Shown: positions 25,213 to 33,671 of the stretch, one piece after another | How the letters are laid out: every line of letters begins with the position of its first letter | How positions within the stretch are numbered: the stretch's first letter is position 1 | Assembly: GCF_001620365.2 (NCBI RefSeq) | Contig: NZ_LQMT02000013.1 | Coordinates: forward strand, 161,917-225,916 | Source of the DNA: Amycolatopsis keratiniphila subsp. keratiniphila | GTDB taxonomy: Bacteria > Actinomycetota > Actinomycetes > Mycobacteriales > Pseudonocardiaceae | DNA length: 64,000 nucleotides | Direction: 5' to 3' | Position numbers and translations under genes: made by a program | Notes under the pieces: generated by a model | Seen by the model: the letters and a program-made list of their open reading frames with translations, nothing else | Told to the model about the DNA's origin: nothing | Database searches by the model: none

Positions 25213-25926
25213 ATGCGCGAGCTCGACGAGTTCGAAGACGGTTTGATCGAGCGGTTCAGGAATCATCCCGCGCTGCGGGGCGTCACCGAGCTTCCGGAGG
25301 AGGACCTCCAGGCCGTCCTGTTACAGCGCCGGTTCCTGTCACTGGCGTTCACCATGGCCTACGACCTGGCGATCGACCTGCTCACCGACGAGCAGTCCAA
25401 ACGGATCGCCCGCGTCATCGTGCGCGAGGAGTACCCGGACAACACTTCGCCCGGCAGCACACCTTCGCACCGCGAGGATCTGATGACGGACATCCTCGCC
25501 CTGGGCGTCCCGCGCGAAGTGCTCGTACGGTCACGGAAGTCCCTGGCGACGTCGGCCTGCCTCGACACCACCATGGAGCTGATCGCCTCGGCCGGCGACT
25601 CGAAGTACGCCGACATCGAACTGCTGACCATCCTGCGGTTCTGGGGCGAGGTGCTGGTCTCGGTCGAGTACGGCGAACTCTGGCGCCGGATCGGCCCGGT
25701 GCTCGGCGACAGGTCCGTCTTCTACTACCCGCACCACGTGCACGACGCGAAGTCGCGCCCGCTCGCCGCGGCGTCCCCGCTTTCGCTGACGCATTCCGAC
25801 CAGCTCGGACTGCGGCTGGTGCAGCTGATCGACTCCAGTGAGGCGCGGGAGCGGTTCCGGGAGACCGAAGAGGCGGTGGTCGCGGTCAAGACGGCGTTCT
25901 ACGACCAATTCCTGCCCGCGTCGTGA
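25213..25926 (+). CDS. Haem-oxygenase-like / iron-containing redox enzyme family protein
   Basis: 237 residues, all helical, of the TenA/PqqC-like fold. Possible metal ligands are Glu and His in VREEYPDNTSPGSTPSHRED (about residues 76-95), and Glu/His in SVEYGELWRRIGPVLGD plus PHHVHD near 178. In this superfamily such helices carry a di-iron centre for oxidative reactions. The start is ATG after AAGAGGTGTACTG. Placed directly after the membrane PLD-like gene; a joint role is inferred from spacing only. Its stop is embedded in an intergenic repeat remnant. Confidence 0.7.
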   Translation: MRELDEFEDGLIERFRNHPALRGVTELPEEDLQAVLLQRRFLSLAFTMAYDLAIDLLTDEQSKRIARVIVREEYPDNTSPGSTPSHREDLMTDILALGVPREVLVRSRKSLATSACLDTTMELIASAGDSKYADIELLTILRFWGEVLVSVEYGELWRRIGPVLGDRSVFYYPHHVHDAKSRPLAAASPLSLTHSDQLGLRLVQLIDSSEARERFRETEEAVVAVKTAFYDQFLPAS

Positions 25927-26059
25927 GTGGTAAGGACGGCTCCGAAGTACGTGAAGGCCCCCTTCATGTACCTAGGCGCAAGCAAGGGGTCCTTCATGTA
26001 CTCGGCAAGCCGTGAAGGCCTCCTTCCCTACCTTCAGGGTAGGCAAGGAGGCCTTCACG
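25922..26059. repeat. Composite intergenic palindromes with CGTGAAGGCC motifs
   Basis: Three pieces lie in a row. CGTGAGTGGTAAGGACGG at about 25922-25939 is a left-arm remnant of the GGTTAGAACC palindrome. Arms at 25947-25964 (GTACGTGAAGGCCCCCTT) and 25984-26001 form an imperfect hairpin. A 22-bp stem with one mismatch and a TTCA loop spans 26011-26059, starting CGTGAAGGCCTCCTT and ending AAGGAGGCCTTCACG. The last could serve as terminator for both convergent genes. Confidence 0.8.
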
Positions 26060-26084
26060 GACTTCAGTCGAGCAAGGGCAGGCG

Positions 26085-27740
26085 TCACTCGCCCACGAGA
26101 CCGGCGAACCGGCCCAGCGTCTCCTCACGCCCCAGCGCCTGGGTGATCGAGTGCAGGTCCGGGCTCCGGGTCGAGCCCGTGATCGCGATCCGGATGATCT
26201 GCGAAGCCTCGCGGATGGAGCCCGGGAAGCCTTCGGGGTTCTTCTTGAACTCCTTGGCGTTCTTCGCGAAGCCGTGCTTCGCCGCCACGTCGCGGATCTG
26301 CTGGAACCACTCCTGGCCGTCGTCGAGCTGCTGGTAGTTCCCGACGAAGTCCCGCACCACGGCCTGGACGACCGCGGGGTCGACACCGAGGGCGGTGATC
26401 CGCTCGTCGCCGGGGCTCGCGACGGCCGCGTGCAGCTGCGGGAAGAAGAAGCCGTAGACGGCGCGGAACTCGCTCCACTTCTTCAGGTCCTTGCGCGGGT
26501 TCTCGGCGCCGTCACGCTCGACGGCGAGCGCCCGGAGCGCGAGGTCCGGCTCGGCGTCGAGGACGGTCCGCAGCTCGGGATCGAACCGCTCCGCCCAGCC
26601 GCGGACCTCCTCGAGGATCTCGGCGCCGGACAGCGTGGCGATGTGGTCGGCCGAGATGTCGTCGAGTTTGACCAGGTCGACCAGCGGGCCGGCGACCCCG
26701 CATTCGTCGAGGTTGATCGGCTCGGCCAGCGCCTGGTCGAGCGGCATCTCGGCGAGACGGCCGTTGGCGAGGCCGCGCAGGTAGTAGAGGACGGCCTTGG
26801 TGGGGTAGCCGGACTCGATGTAGAAGTCGACGCTCGCTTCCGGGTCCTTGCGCTTCGACAGCTTGCGCTTGCTGCCGCCCTCCTGCTTCATCAGCGGCGC
26901 GATGTGCGCGTACGTGATCGGCTCGAAGCCGAGCGCGTCGAACAGCTGCTGGTGCACCGGCACCGACGAGATCCACTCGTCGCCGCGGATGACCAGGTTG
27001 ACCCGCATGAGGTGATCGTCGACCGCGTGCGCGAAGTGGTAGGTCGGCAGCCGCGGGCTCTGGTCGGAGCTCTTGAGGATGACGACGTCATTGCGGTTGG
27101 CCTCGGCCTCCAGCGGGCCGCGGATGGCGTCGGTGAACCGGGCGCGGGCGCCGGTGTCGTCCGGCGCGCGGAACCGCACGACGTACGGGTCGCCGGCGTC
27201 GAGCTTGGCCTGCACGTCGGCGGGGTCGGCGTCGCGCCAGATGGCCCACGAGCCGTAGTAGCCGGTCGGCAGCTTCGTCGCCTGCTGCCGGGCGGTGATC
27301 GCCGCCAGCTCGTCCTTGGTGGCGAAGTCGAGGTACGCGCGGCCGGTGCGGAGCAGGTGGCGGACGTAGGTCAGGTAGATCTGCTCGCGCTCGGACTGCT
27401 GGTACGGGCCGTAGTCGCCGCCGCGGTGGATGTCCTCGTCGGCGGCGAGGTCGAAGTAGGCGAAACCGCGCTCGAACTGCTCGATGGCGCCTTCGACCTC
27501 GCGGGAGCGGTCGGTGTCCTCGACCCGGACGAGGTAGCGGCCGCCGCTGCGGCGGGCGACGTCCTGGTCGATGGTGGCGACGTAGACCCCGCCGATGTGG
27601 ACGAACCCGGTCGGCGAGGGCCCGAACCGGGTGACCAGGGCGCCCTCGGGCAGCTCGCGGGCGGGGTAACGCTGTTCCCAGTGCTCGGGCTCGGGCAGGT
27701 CGGCGGGGAAGAGGGCGTCGATGACTGCTCGGTCCAGCAT
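26085..27740 (-). CDS. gltX: Glutamate--tRNA ligase, long Firmicutes-like form
   Basis: 551 residues, class I aminoacyl-tRNA synthetase. The HIGH motif is HIGG in FGPSPTGFVHIGGVY (residues 39-53) and the KMSKS loop is KRKLSKRKDPE near 293. The catalytic domain contains RVEDTDRSREVEGAIEQF and YGPYQQSEREQIY. The N-terminal extension, the HIGG variant and the length resemble the approx. 550-residue GluRS I know from Clostridia; the usual actinobacterial GltX is nearer 490 residues. It is therefore probably a second copy. ATG start at 27740; divergent from the solute-binding/VWA module. Confidence 0.9.
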   Translation of the reverse strand: MLDRAVIDALFPADLPEPEHWEQRYPARELPEGALVTRFGPSPTGFVHIGGVYVATIDQDVARRSGGRYLVRVEDTDRSREVEGAIEQFERGFAYFDLAADEDIHRGGDYGPYQQSEREQIYLTYVRHLLRTGRAYLDFATKDELAAITARQQATKLPTGYYGSWAIWRDADPADVQAKLDAGDPYVVRFRAPDDTGARARFTDAIRGPLEAEANRNDVVILKSSDQSPRLPTYHFAHAVDDHLMRVNLVIRGDEWISSVPVHQQLFDALGFEPITYAHIAPLMKQEGGSKRKLSKRKDPEASVDFYIESGYPTKAVLYYLRGLANGRLAEMPLDQALAEPINLDECGVAGPLVDLVKLDDISADHIATLSGAEILEEVRGWAERFDPELRTVLDAEPDLALRALAVERDGAENPRKDLKKWSEFRAVYGFFFPQLHAAVASPGDERITALGVDPAVVQAVVRDFVGNYQQLDDGQEWFQQIRDVAAKHGFAKNAKEFKKNPEGFPGSIREASQIIRIAITGSTRSPDLHSITQALGREETLGRFAGLVGE

Positions 27741-27910
27741 GGCGGTTCAGATCTCCCGGCGTCGTGGTGCATGGCGGTTTTCGCCACCGAAGAGCCTAAC
27801 CGCCCGGCCTCCGGGCCTGGTGAGGGTGGTCCCGAAGCCGGATCGAGACGTGCTTTTCCGTCGGTGCTCCCCGGTAAAATGGGCGTGCCGGACATTCGGG
27901 GAGGAAATCG

Positions 27911-29149
27911 GTGACCACCGATAGCTCGCTTCGTGAAGAACCCCAGCTCACCATCCGACCAAAACCCTCGGCGTTCTTTCTGCGCCGCCGCTTTCTCCGC
28001 ACTTTCGGGCCCGCGCTGGCCCTGGCCGTCGGCGGCCTGATCGCCCTGCTCCTGAGCGGGACGGTCGTGGTCCCGTTCCAGCAGACGCTCGTCCTGCGCG
28101 GCAAGATGGGCTCCAAATCGGATCTCTTCGAAGACGCGAAGATCCAGGAAATCCTGATGCGCCACCACATCCGCGTCCACGTGACCAGGGCGGGCTCGCG
28201 GGACGTCGCGACCCACGACCTCAGCCAGTACGACTTCGTGTTCATGTCGGGCGAGCCCGCCGCGAGCCTCGTCCGCCGGTCGAGGGCCGACCAATGGACG
28301 GGCAGCGCGCGGCAGCCGTTCACCAGCCCGATCGTCCTCGCCACGTATCGCCGCTACGCGGAAACGCTGGAGAGCAACAAGATCGCCACGAAACCACCGG
28401 GAGAGCAGGATCCGCTGTACTACACGCTGGACACCGAGAAGTTCATCGAGACGCTGAGGCAGGGGCGGACCTGGGACTCGCTCGGCATCAGCCGCTTCGG
28501 CGCGCAGAACGGGAACAGGGTGCTCGCCCAGACCTCGAACGTCTGCGACTCCAACTCGGGCGCGACGTACCTGATCCTGCTGGCGTTCCTGGAGAACGGC
28601 CGCCATGTCCCGGTCGCCGACCCGCAACCGGCGGGCGCGCCCGCCGGTCCGCCGAACCTCTCGTCCGCGAAAAAGCTGGCCAACCGGATCAAACCGCTCG
28701 TGGCGGCACAAGGCTTCCCGTCGGCGGATCTGTCGGAGTCGTACGCGAATCTCGCCGAGGGCGACAAGCCGATCGTCGTCATCTACGAGCATCAGTATCT
28801 CGCCATGCAGTTGCGGGCCAAGGCGCAGAGCGGGCGCCCGGATCTCGACCGGGTCCTGCTGTACCCGAAGGACGACATCCTGACCAAACCCCAGTTCCTG
28901 GCGCTGAAACCGGAAGCGGAACGGCTCGGCGAGCTGATCACCTTCGATCCGGAGCTGCAGCGCCGCGCGATGGAGCTCGGCTTCGGCGTCGCGACGCCTG
29001 CGGGCAGCACGAAAAGCGCGCGACTGTACGACTTCCTCCGCGAACAGGGGCTGCCCGCGCCGCAGATCGCCGGTGACGACAGCACCACGCCGTTGCCGGA
29101 CAGCCCGGTGCTCGAAGAGATGATCAAAACGGTCGGGGACTGCCCGTGA
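27911..29149 (+). CDS. Membrane-anchored solute-binding-like protein of VWA module
   Basis: 412 residues from GTG 27911 with GGGAGGAAATC upstream. One membrane helix near residues 33-53 (TFGPALALAVGGLIALLLSG) follows a cytoplasmic N-terminus. The outer domain follows extracellular solute-binding protein patterns (IVLATYRRYAETLESN, YDFVFMSGEPAASLV, GATYLILLAFLENG). The stop overlaps the next start (ATGA), and the partner also carries a solute-binding domain. No ABC permease or ATPase is nearby, so transport is unlikely; ligand sensing is an inference. Confidence 0.75.
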   Translation: MTTDSSLREEPQLTIRPKPSAFFLRRRFLRTFGPALALAVGGLIALLLSGTVVVPFQQTLVLRGKMGSKSDLFEDAKIQEILMRHHIRVHVTRAGSRDVATHDLSQYDFVFMSGEPAASLVRRSRADQWTGSARQPFTSPIVLATYRRYAETLESNKIATKPPGEQDPLYYTLDTEKFIETLRQGRTWDSLGISRFGAQNGNRVLAQTSNVCDSNSGATYLILLAFLENGRHVPVADPQPAGAPAGPPNLSSAKKLANRIKPLVAAQGFPSADLSESYANLAEGDKPIVVIYEHQYLAMQLRAKAQSGRPDLDRVLLYPKDDILTKPQFLALKPEAERLGELITFDPELQRRAMELGFGVATPAGSTKSARLYDFLREQGLPAPQIAGDDSTTPLPDSPVLEEMIKTVGDCP

Positions 29150-30681
29150 AGCGGCTTCTCGTGTTCCTGTGCTGTCTGCTCCTGGCGGCCGCCGCCTGTA
29201 CGAGCAGCGGGCAGAAGGTGAAGCTGCGCGTGCTGGCCAGTTCGGAGCTGGCCGATCTCGGACCGATTCTCGATGACCTGCGCGCGGAAACGGGAATCGA
29301 ACTGGAAATGGATTTCCGGGGAACGATCGACGCCGCCGCCTCCCTCACCCCGGGAAAGGCCACGCACGATCTCGCCTGGCTTTCCACCGACCGGTATTTC
29401 CAGCTCAAGCACCGGCAGTCGGGGGACAAGGGGGAACGGCCGCTCGCGACCAAGACCATGGTGTCGCCGGTCATCGTCGGGATCACCCCGGCGAAGGCGG
29501 CGGAACTGCGCCGCGGCAAACCGGACGGGAAGCTCTCGTGGGCGGATCTGGCGGACGCGGCGGCGGGCGGCGGCTTCCGGTTCGCGATGGCGGATCCGGC
29601 CAAGTCGACCAGCGGGCTCACCTCGCTCGTCGGGGTGGCGACGGCCGCCGCGGGCACGGGCGCGGCGCTGCGCCTCCAGGACGTGAAATGCGACAAGCTC
29701 CAAGGCTTCCGCATCGGGCACACGCTGACCGCGGACACTTCGGCCGCCGTGGCCGATCGGTTCACCGAGCGCCAGGACGTGGACGCGATCATCGGGTACG
29801 AGTCCACCTTGCTCTCCCTCAACGCGAGCGGCAGGCTCAAGACCCCGTTGGAACTGGTGTACCCGCGCGACGGCATCGTCCAGTCCGACTACCCGGTCCT
29901 GCTGCTCGACCCGGCGAAACGGGAGGTGTACGACAAGGTCGTCACCTGGCTCAAAAGCCCGGCGACACAAAAGAAACTGATGGAGCGGACCCTCCGCCGC
30001 CCGATCACCGGCGAGGTGGGGCTCGACCGGAGGCTGCCCGCCTCGATCGGGAACTCCCTGTACTTCCCGGACGAACAGGCCGTCGTGGACAAACTCCTCG
30101 ACGACTACGCGGCGGCCGCCTCCCGCGCGCCGGGGCGCGTGATCTTCGTGCTGGACTTCTCTGGTTCGATGAAGGGCTCGCGTATCGCCGCGCTCCGGGC
30201 GACCTTCGCCGGGCTGAGCGGCGGTCCGGACGGAGGTTTCGACCGCTTCTACCGCGGCGAGCGCCTCACGGTCCTCCGGTTCGGCGGGAAGATACTGGGG
30301 GACAAGGAGTTCACCATCGACGGACCCCGTGATCTCGAAGCGTTGCGGGCCTTCATCGCGGCCGACGAGTTCGACGGCAACACCGCGGTCTGGGCCGCAC
30401 TCGGCGAGGCGTACGCGAAGGCGAGCGCCCATCGCGGCGCGGAGCCCGGCAGCGGCGTCTCGATCGTGCTGATGACCGACGGGGAGAGCAACACCGGCCC
30501 CGGTATCGAAGAATTCCTGCGCGCGCCAAGGGATCCGGGCGTGCACACGTACACCATCCGGTTCGGCGAGGCGAATCCCGCCGAACTGGAGCGCGCGGCC
30601 GTGGCCACCGGTGGCCGGATGGTCGACGCGAACACCACCTCCCTGCTCGACGCCTTCAAGGAGATCCGTGGCTGCCGATAA
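29146..30681 (+). CDS. Lipoprotein with solute-binding and von Willebrand A domains
   Basis: 511 residues. A lipoprotein signal ends at LAAAACTS (Cys18). Residues about 25-320 form a type II solute-binding domain (VLASSELADLGPILDDL, DFRGTIDAAASL, SDYPVLLLDPAKREVYDKVV). A VWA domain follows, with the MIDAS motif DFSGSMKGS near 337-345, a Thr in DGNTAVWAAL near 413 and MTDGESNTG near 443. The MIDAS looks complete (DxSxS, T, D), so metal-dependent protein binding is likely. Overlaps the preceding gene by 4 bp and the next by 14 bp, forming a tight three-gene operon. Confidence 0.88.
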   Translation: MKRLLVFLCCLLLAAAACTSSGQKVKLRVLASSELADLGPILDDLRAETGIELEMDFRGTIDAAASLTPGKATHDLAWLSTDRYFQLKHRQSGDKGERPLATKTMVSPVIVGITPAKAAELRRGKPDGKLSWADLADAAAGGGFRFAMADPAKSTSGLTSLVGVATAAAGTGAALRLQDVKCDKLQGFRIGHTLTADTSAAVADRFTERQDVDAIIGYESTLLSLNASGRLKTPLELVYPRDGIVQSDYPVLLLDPAKREVYDKVVTWLKSPATQKKLMERTLRRPITGEVGLDRRLPASIGNSLYFPDEQAVVDKLLDDYAAAASRAPGRVIFVLDFSGSMKGSRIAALRATFAGLSGGPDGGFDRFYRGERLTVLRFGGKILGDKEFTIDGPRDLEALRAFIAADEFDGNTAVWAALGEAYAKASAHRGAEPGSGVSIVLMTDGESNTGPGIEEFLRAPRDPGVHTYTIRFGEANPAELERAAVATGGRMVDANTTSLLDAFKEIRGCR

Positions 30682-31441
30682 TCTGTGGTGGGACGTCTGG
30701 GGCTGGTGGCTGGCGGTCTGGGTGCTGACCGTGGTCGCCTTCCTCGTCGCGATCGTCGTTTTCGTGAAGCACTGGCGCCGAGCGCGCTCCGACGGCGATC
30801 AGGGCATGATCCGGGGCATCGGCTTCTACCTGCACACGAAATCCGTGATGGGTCTCTATCAGTTGCATCGCTACAACGAGGCGCTGGAGCAGGAGGTCGA
30901 GAAGCGGACGAGCCGGGGCTGGCGGTTCTGGGGTTCGGGCGGATTCGGCCCGCTGAAAGGGGAATCGGAGCGCACCGACACCGACGAAGAGTTCCGGCGG
31001 TACATCCGCAAGGCCGAACCGATCACGGTGATCGGCATCGTGACGAAGGTGCTGGAGAAGCACCACGACATCATCTACGTCGACTTGACGAAGCAGGAAC
31101 TGGTCCACAATCGGGCACTGGTCAAGGAACTCGGCTGGGCCGACGGCCCCGAAAGCACCCGGCAGCTCAAGACCAGGCTGCGCGGTGTCGAGGCCTTCGT
31201 CTCCGTGAAGGGCCTGTTCCGTAAACGCTCCCAGACCGACACCGAGACGGTTTTCGTGGCACCGTACGGGAATCCGGACGATCCGGAGCGGAGCAGACGG
31301 ATCCGGTTCACCTGTGTGACCAGCGACTTGCGCGACTCCGCGCCGGCCGGCGCGTTCCGGGCGCGATGCCTCGGCAAGGTCGAGGACTGGGACCCCGAAA
31401 CCGGGGAACTCGTCGTCCACCCCATCGCCATCTTCAAGTAG
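30668..31441 (+). CDS. Membrane protein of the solute-binding/VWA operon, unknown function
   Basis: 257 residues from GTG 30668, inside the 3' end of the VWA gene. A short outer N-terminus rich in Trp (DNLWWDVWGWWLAVW), then one membrane helix to about residue 33. The large cytoplasmic part has a basic patch and an OB-like C-terminal beta region (ITVIGIVTKVLEKHHDIIYV, RARCLGKVEDWDPETGELVV). No family recognised. Its placement suggests it relays information from the outer VWA/solute-binding proteins. Confidence 0.75.
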   Translation: MAADNLWWDVWGWWLAVWVLTVVAFLVAIVVFVKHWRRARSDGDQGMIRGIGFYLHTKSVMGLYQLHRYNEALEQEVEKRTSRGWRFWGSGGFGPLKGESERTDTDEEFRRYIRKAEPITVIGIVTKVLEKHHDIIYVDLTKQELVHNRALVKELGWADGPESTRQLKTRLRGVEAFVSVKGLFRKRSQTDTETVFVAPYGNPDDPERSRRIRFTCVTSDLRDSAPAGAFRARCLGKVEDWDPETGELVVHPIAIFK

Positions 31442-31445
31442 CAGG

Positions 31446-31485
31446 CTGCTCCACTCGCGTCGTCCGGTTGACACGAGTGGAGCAG
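31446..31485 (+). terminator. Hairpin terminator after the VWA operon
   Basis: Perfect 12-bp stem CTGCTCCACTCG / CGAGTGGAGCAG with a 16-nt loop, 5 bp after the stop of the third gene. Separates the operon from the small Cys-rich peptide gene. Confidence 0.8.
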
Positions 31486-31587
31486 TCGAAAGCCACACGT
31501 CGCCCGTGTCGCTTCGCACTGTCGGCACCGGGGCCCGAACCTGCACGATTTCGGTATCCAACACCGCAGGTTCGAGGGAGATCTTCG

Positions 31588-31764
31588 ATGAAGACCACCG
31601 TTTCCGACGATATCCGCAGCTTCTTCACCGACGCCGGCATCGATGTCACCGCCGCCGGGCAGGCCGAGGTCGAACTCGTGATCGACCACTTCGACAACTG
31701 GAAGAACGCGTCAAGCGGAGGCGCCTTCGGCTGCTTCACCGGCGCCTGCTGCCTCATGGCCTGA
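31588..31764 (+). CDS. 58-residue Cys-rich peptide, possible RiPP precursor
   Basis: The short frame starts at ATG 31588 with GAGGGAG upstream and stops at TGA 31762. The N-terminal ~40 residues are acidic and helical (SDDIRSFFTDAGIDVTAA, VELVIDHFDNWKN). The tail is Gly/Ser then Cys-rich: SSGGAFGCFTGACCLMA, with three Cys, one Thr and two Ser. A charged leader, a Gly-containing junction and a short Cys/Thr core is the layout of ribosomal peptide precursors. No LanM, LanB/C, YcaO, radical-SAM or peptidase-transporter gene is in this window. The last 54 bp overlap the convergent hydrolase gene. Confidence 0.55.
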   Translation: MKTTVSDDIRSFFTDAGIDVTAAGQAEVELVIDHFDNWKNASSGGAFGCFTGACCLMA

Positions 31765-32652
31765 GTGGTCGGCGCAGAAGCAGCCGACGCCCTTCGCGAT
31801 CCAGTCCTGGCCCTCCCACTCGGGGTGGCGTTCGATCATCAGCGCTTCGACCTCCGCGGCGATCGTCTCTTCGGGAAGCGCCGAGTCGCGCCGCTTCCAA
31901 GTCTCGTCGCGCAGCAGTTCGAGGTATTCGCGGACGTCGGTCAGGATCCGGCGTCCGGAGACGTCGCCGTGACCAGGGACGACGAGGTCCGGTCCGGCGG
32001 CGGCCAGCCGTCCCAGCACTTCGATCCAGCGCACTCCCGAGACATCGGTGTCGTACGGCGGGAACCACGGGAAGATCGAGAACTGCCCGGTCTCGACCAG
32101 GTCTCCGGTGAACAGCACGCCGGCGTCGGGCACGGTCATCACCTGATCGCCCCTGCTGTGGGCGCGTCCGGTGGCCGCCAGGCGCACGACCCGCCCGCCG
32201 AGATCGAGGTCGTACGTGTCGTCGTAGACCACGTCGGGGGTGGCGAACTCGACACCGTCCAATGCTCGGGCGACCGGGGTGCCTAGGCCGCGGAACATCT
32301 CGAGGTAACCCGGTCCTTTGTGGACCAGATCCGCGGCTTGGGCGCTGTTGACGAGGTAGGTCGAGTCGTCCGCGAAGACCTGTGCGCCGAAAGCGTGCTC
32401 GGGGTGGAAATGCGTCGTCGTCAGGTACAGCCTGCGGCCGCGGGCGTGTTCGGCCGCGAAGGCGAGCACCTTCTCGGCGTTACGAGGGCCGAGTCCCGTG
32501 TCGACGACGAGCACCGAGTGCGAGCCGCCGATGACGCCGATGTTGGGCACGAGCTCGACGCCGAGATTCGGGATCACCACGACGTCGCGGGCGATCTCCC
32601 TGGCCTGGGCGGGGTCGACGGCGGGTTCGTGGGTGAGTGGTTCGAAGGGCAT
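31711..32652 (-). CDS. Metallo-beta-lactamase-fold hydrolase, HxHxEH variant
   Basis: 313 residues. The metal motif is THFHPEH (H81, H83, H86), with Glu85 where the family normally has Asp. Other ligands are visible in ATGRAHSRGD, FTGDLVE and VPGHGDV. The substrate is unknown. Start ATG 32652, divergent from a LysR gene across 82 bp that contains a clear LysR-type box. The Ala/Gly-rich C-terminal tail overlaps the Cys-rich peptide gene. Confidence 0.88.
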   Translation of the reverse strand: MPFEPLTHEPAVDPAQAREIARDVVVIPNLGVELVPNIGVIGGSHSVLVVDTGLGPRNAEKVLAFAAEHARGRRLYLTTTHFHPEHAFGAQVFADDSTYLVNSAQAADLVHKGPGYLEMFRGLGTPVARALDGVEFATPDVVYDDTYDLDLGGRVVRLAATGRAHSRGDQVMTVPDAGVLFTGDLVETGQFSIFPWFPPYDTDVSGVRWIEVLGRLAAAGPDLVVPGHGDVSGRRILTDVREYLELLRDETWKRRDSALPEETIAAEVEALMIERHPEWEGQDWIAKGVGCFCADHSGHEAAGAGEAAEGASA

Positions 32653-32707
32653 GTCCCCACCTTCGCGCCGGGCTCCGAGCGCCGTCCAAGTCCGATCTCC
32701 ACGGGCC

Positions 32708-32724
32708 GATACCTGATGGGTATC
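32708..32724. promoter_or_regulatory. LysR-type binding site between divergent genes
   Basis: GATACC-TGATG-GGTATC is a perfect 6-bp inverted repeat; its core ATAC-N7-GTAT is the LysR T-N11-A pattern. It lies 10 bp before the LysR start and 55 bp before the divergent hydrolase start, as expected for autoregulation plus control of the neighbour. Confidence 0.7.
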
Positions 32725-32734
32725 ATCGCTGGTG

Positions 32735-33595
32735 ATGGAGCTACGCCTGTTGCGCTACTTCGTGGCCGTCGCCGAAGAGCGGCACTTCGGCCGGGCCGCC
32801 GCGCGGCTGCACATGACCCAGCCGCCGCTGAGCCGGGCCATCCGGCAGCTGGAGAACGACCTGGGGGTCGTCCTGCTGCTCCGGTCGGCCGCCGGCGTCG
32901 AGCCCACCGCGGCCGGAAACACCCTGTACGCCGAGGCCCGCACCCTGCTGGACCAGGCCGAACGCGCCCGCGTCCGGGTGGTGGAGGCGGCAGGCCCCGC
33001 GACGCTCACCGTCGGCACCCTGTCCGACGGCGCGGGGGAGGCGGGCACCCGCCTGGCCGCGGCGTTCCGGCGACGGCATCCCGAGGTCTCGATCCGCTTC
33101 CGTGAGGCGGATTTCACCGATCCCACCACCGGCCTGCGCGCCGGGCTGGCCGACGTCGCGCTGACCCGGTCGCCGTTCGACGAAACCGGCCTCACCGTCC
33201 GGGTTCTGCGTGAGGATCCGGTCGGGCTGGTGCTGCGCACCGGCGACCCGCTCGCCTGCCGGGCGACGCTCCGGCTGGCCGACGTCGCCGATCGGCCGTG
33301 GTTCCAGCTGCCGGAGGGCACGGATCCCCGGTGGCGTGAGTACTGGAACGGGGCGACACCCATCGGCGGGCGGCAGGCCGGGCCGGTGGTGCGCACGGTC
33401 GGCGAATGCCTGCAAGCCGTCCTGTGGAACGGGTCGGCCGGTATCGCGCCGCTCGGGCACGCCCTGTCCGACGGGCTGACCTGGGTGCCGCTGGCCGACA
33501 TGCCACCGAGCCCGCTGGTCGTCGCGTGGGTGACCGAGCGGGAGAACCCGTTGATCCGCTCGTTCGCGCGGATCGCCGTGGAGGCGCACTTGTAA
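32735..33595 (+). CDS. LysR-family transcriptional regulator
   Basis: 286 residues starting MELRLLRYFVAVAEERHFGR, the standard LysR N-terminus, so ATG 32735 is preferred to the adjacent GTG 32732. Winged helix about 1-60 (AAARLHMTQPPLSRAIRQLE), then an inducer domain with two alpha/beta lobes. It stands between two metallo-beta-lactamase-fold genes, one divergent and one 76 bp downstream, and is the likely regulator of both. Confidence 0.9.
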   Translation: MELRLLRYFVAVAEERHFGRAAARLHMTQPPLSRAIRQLENDLGVVLLLRSAAGVEPTAAGNTLYAEARTLLDQAERARVRVVEAAGPATLTVGTLSDGAGEAGTRLAAAFRRRHPEVSIRFREADFTDPTTGLRAGLADVALTRSPFDETGLTVRVLREDPVGLVLRTGDPLACRATLRLADVADRPWFQLPEGTDPRWREYWNGATPIGGRQAGPVVRTVGECLQAVLWNGSAGIAPLGHALSDGLTWVPLADMPPSPLVVAWVTERENPLIRSFARIAVEAHL

Positions 33596-33671
33596 GTGCG
33601 TACTTCCCTCCGGAGAGCGGCTCCCCGAAAGTGAGTACAGCTTCGCTCACCATCCACAAGGGAGTCACGAC

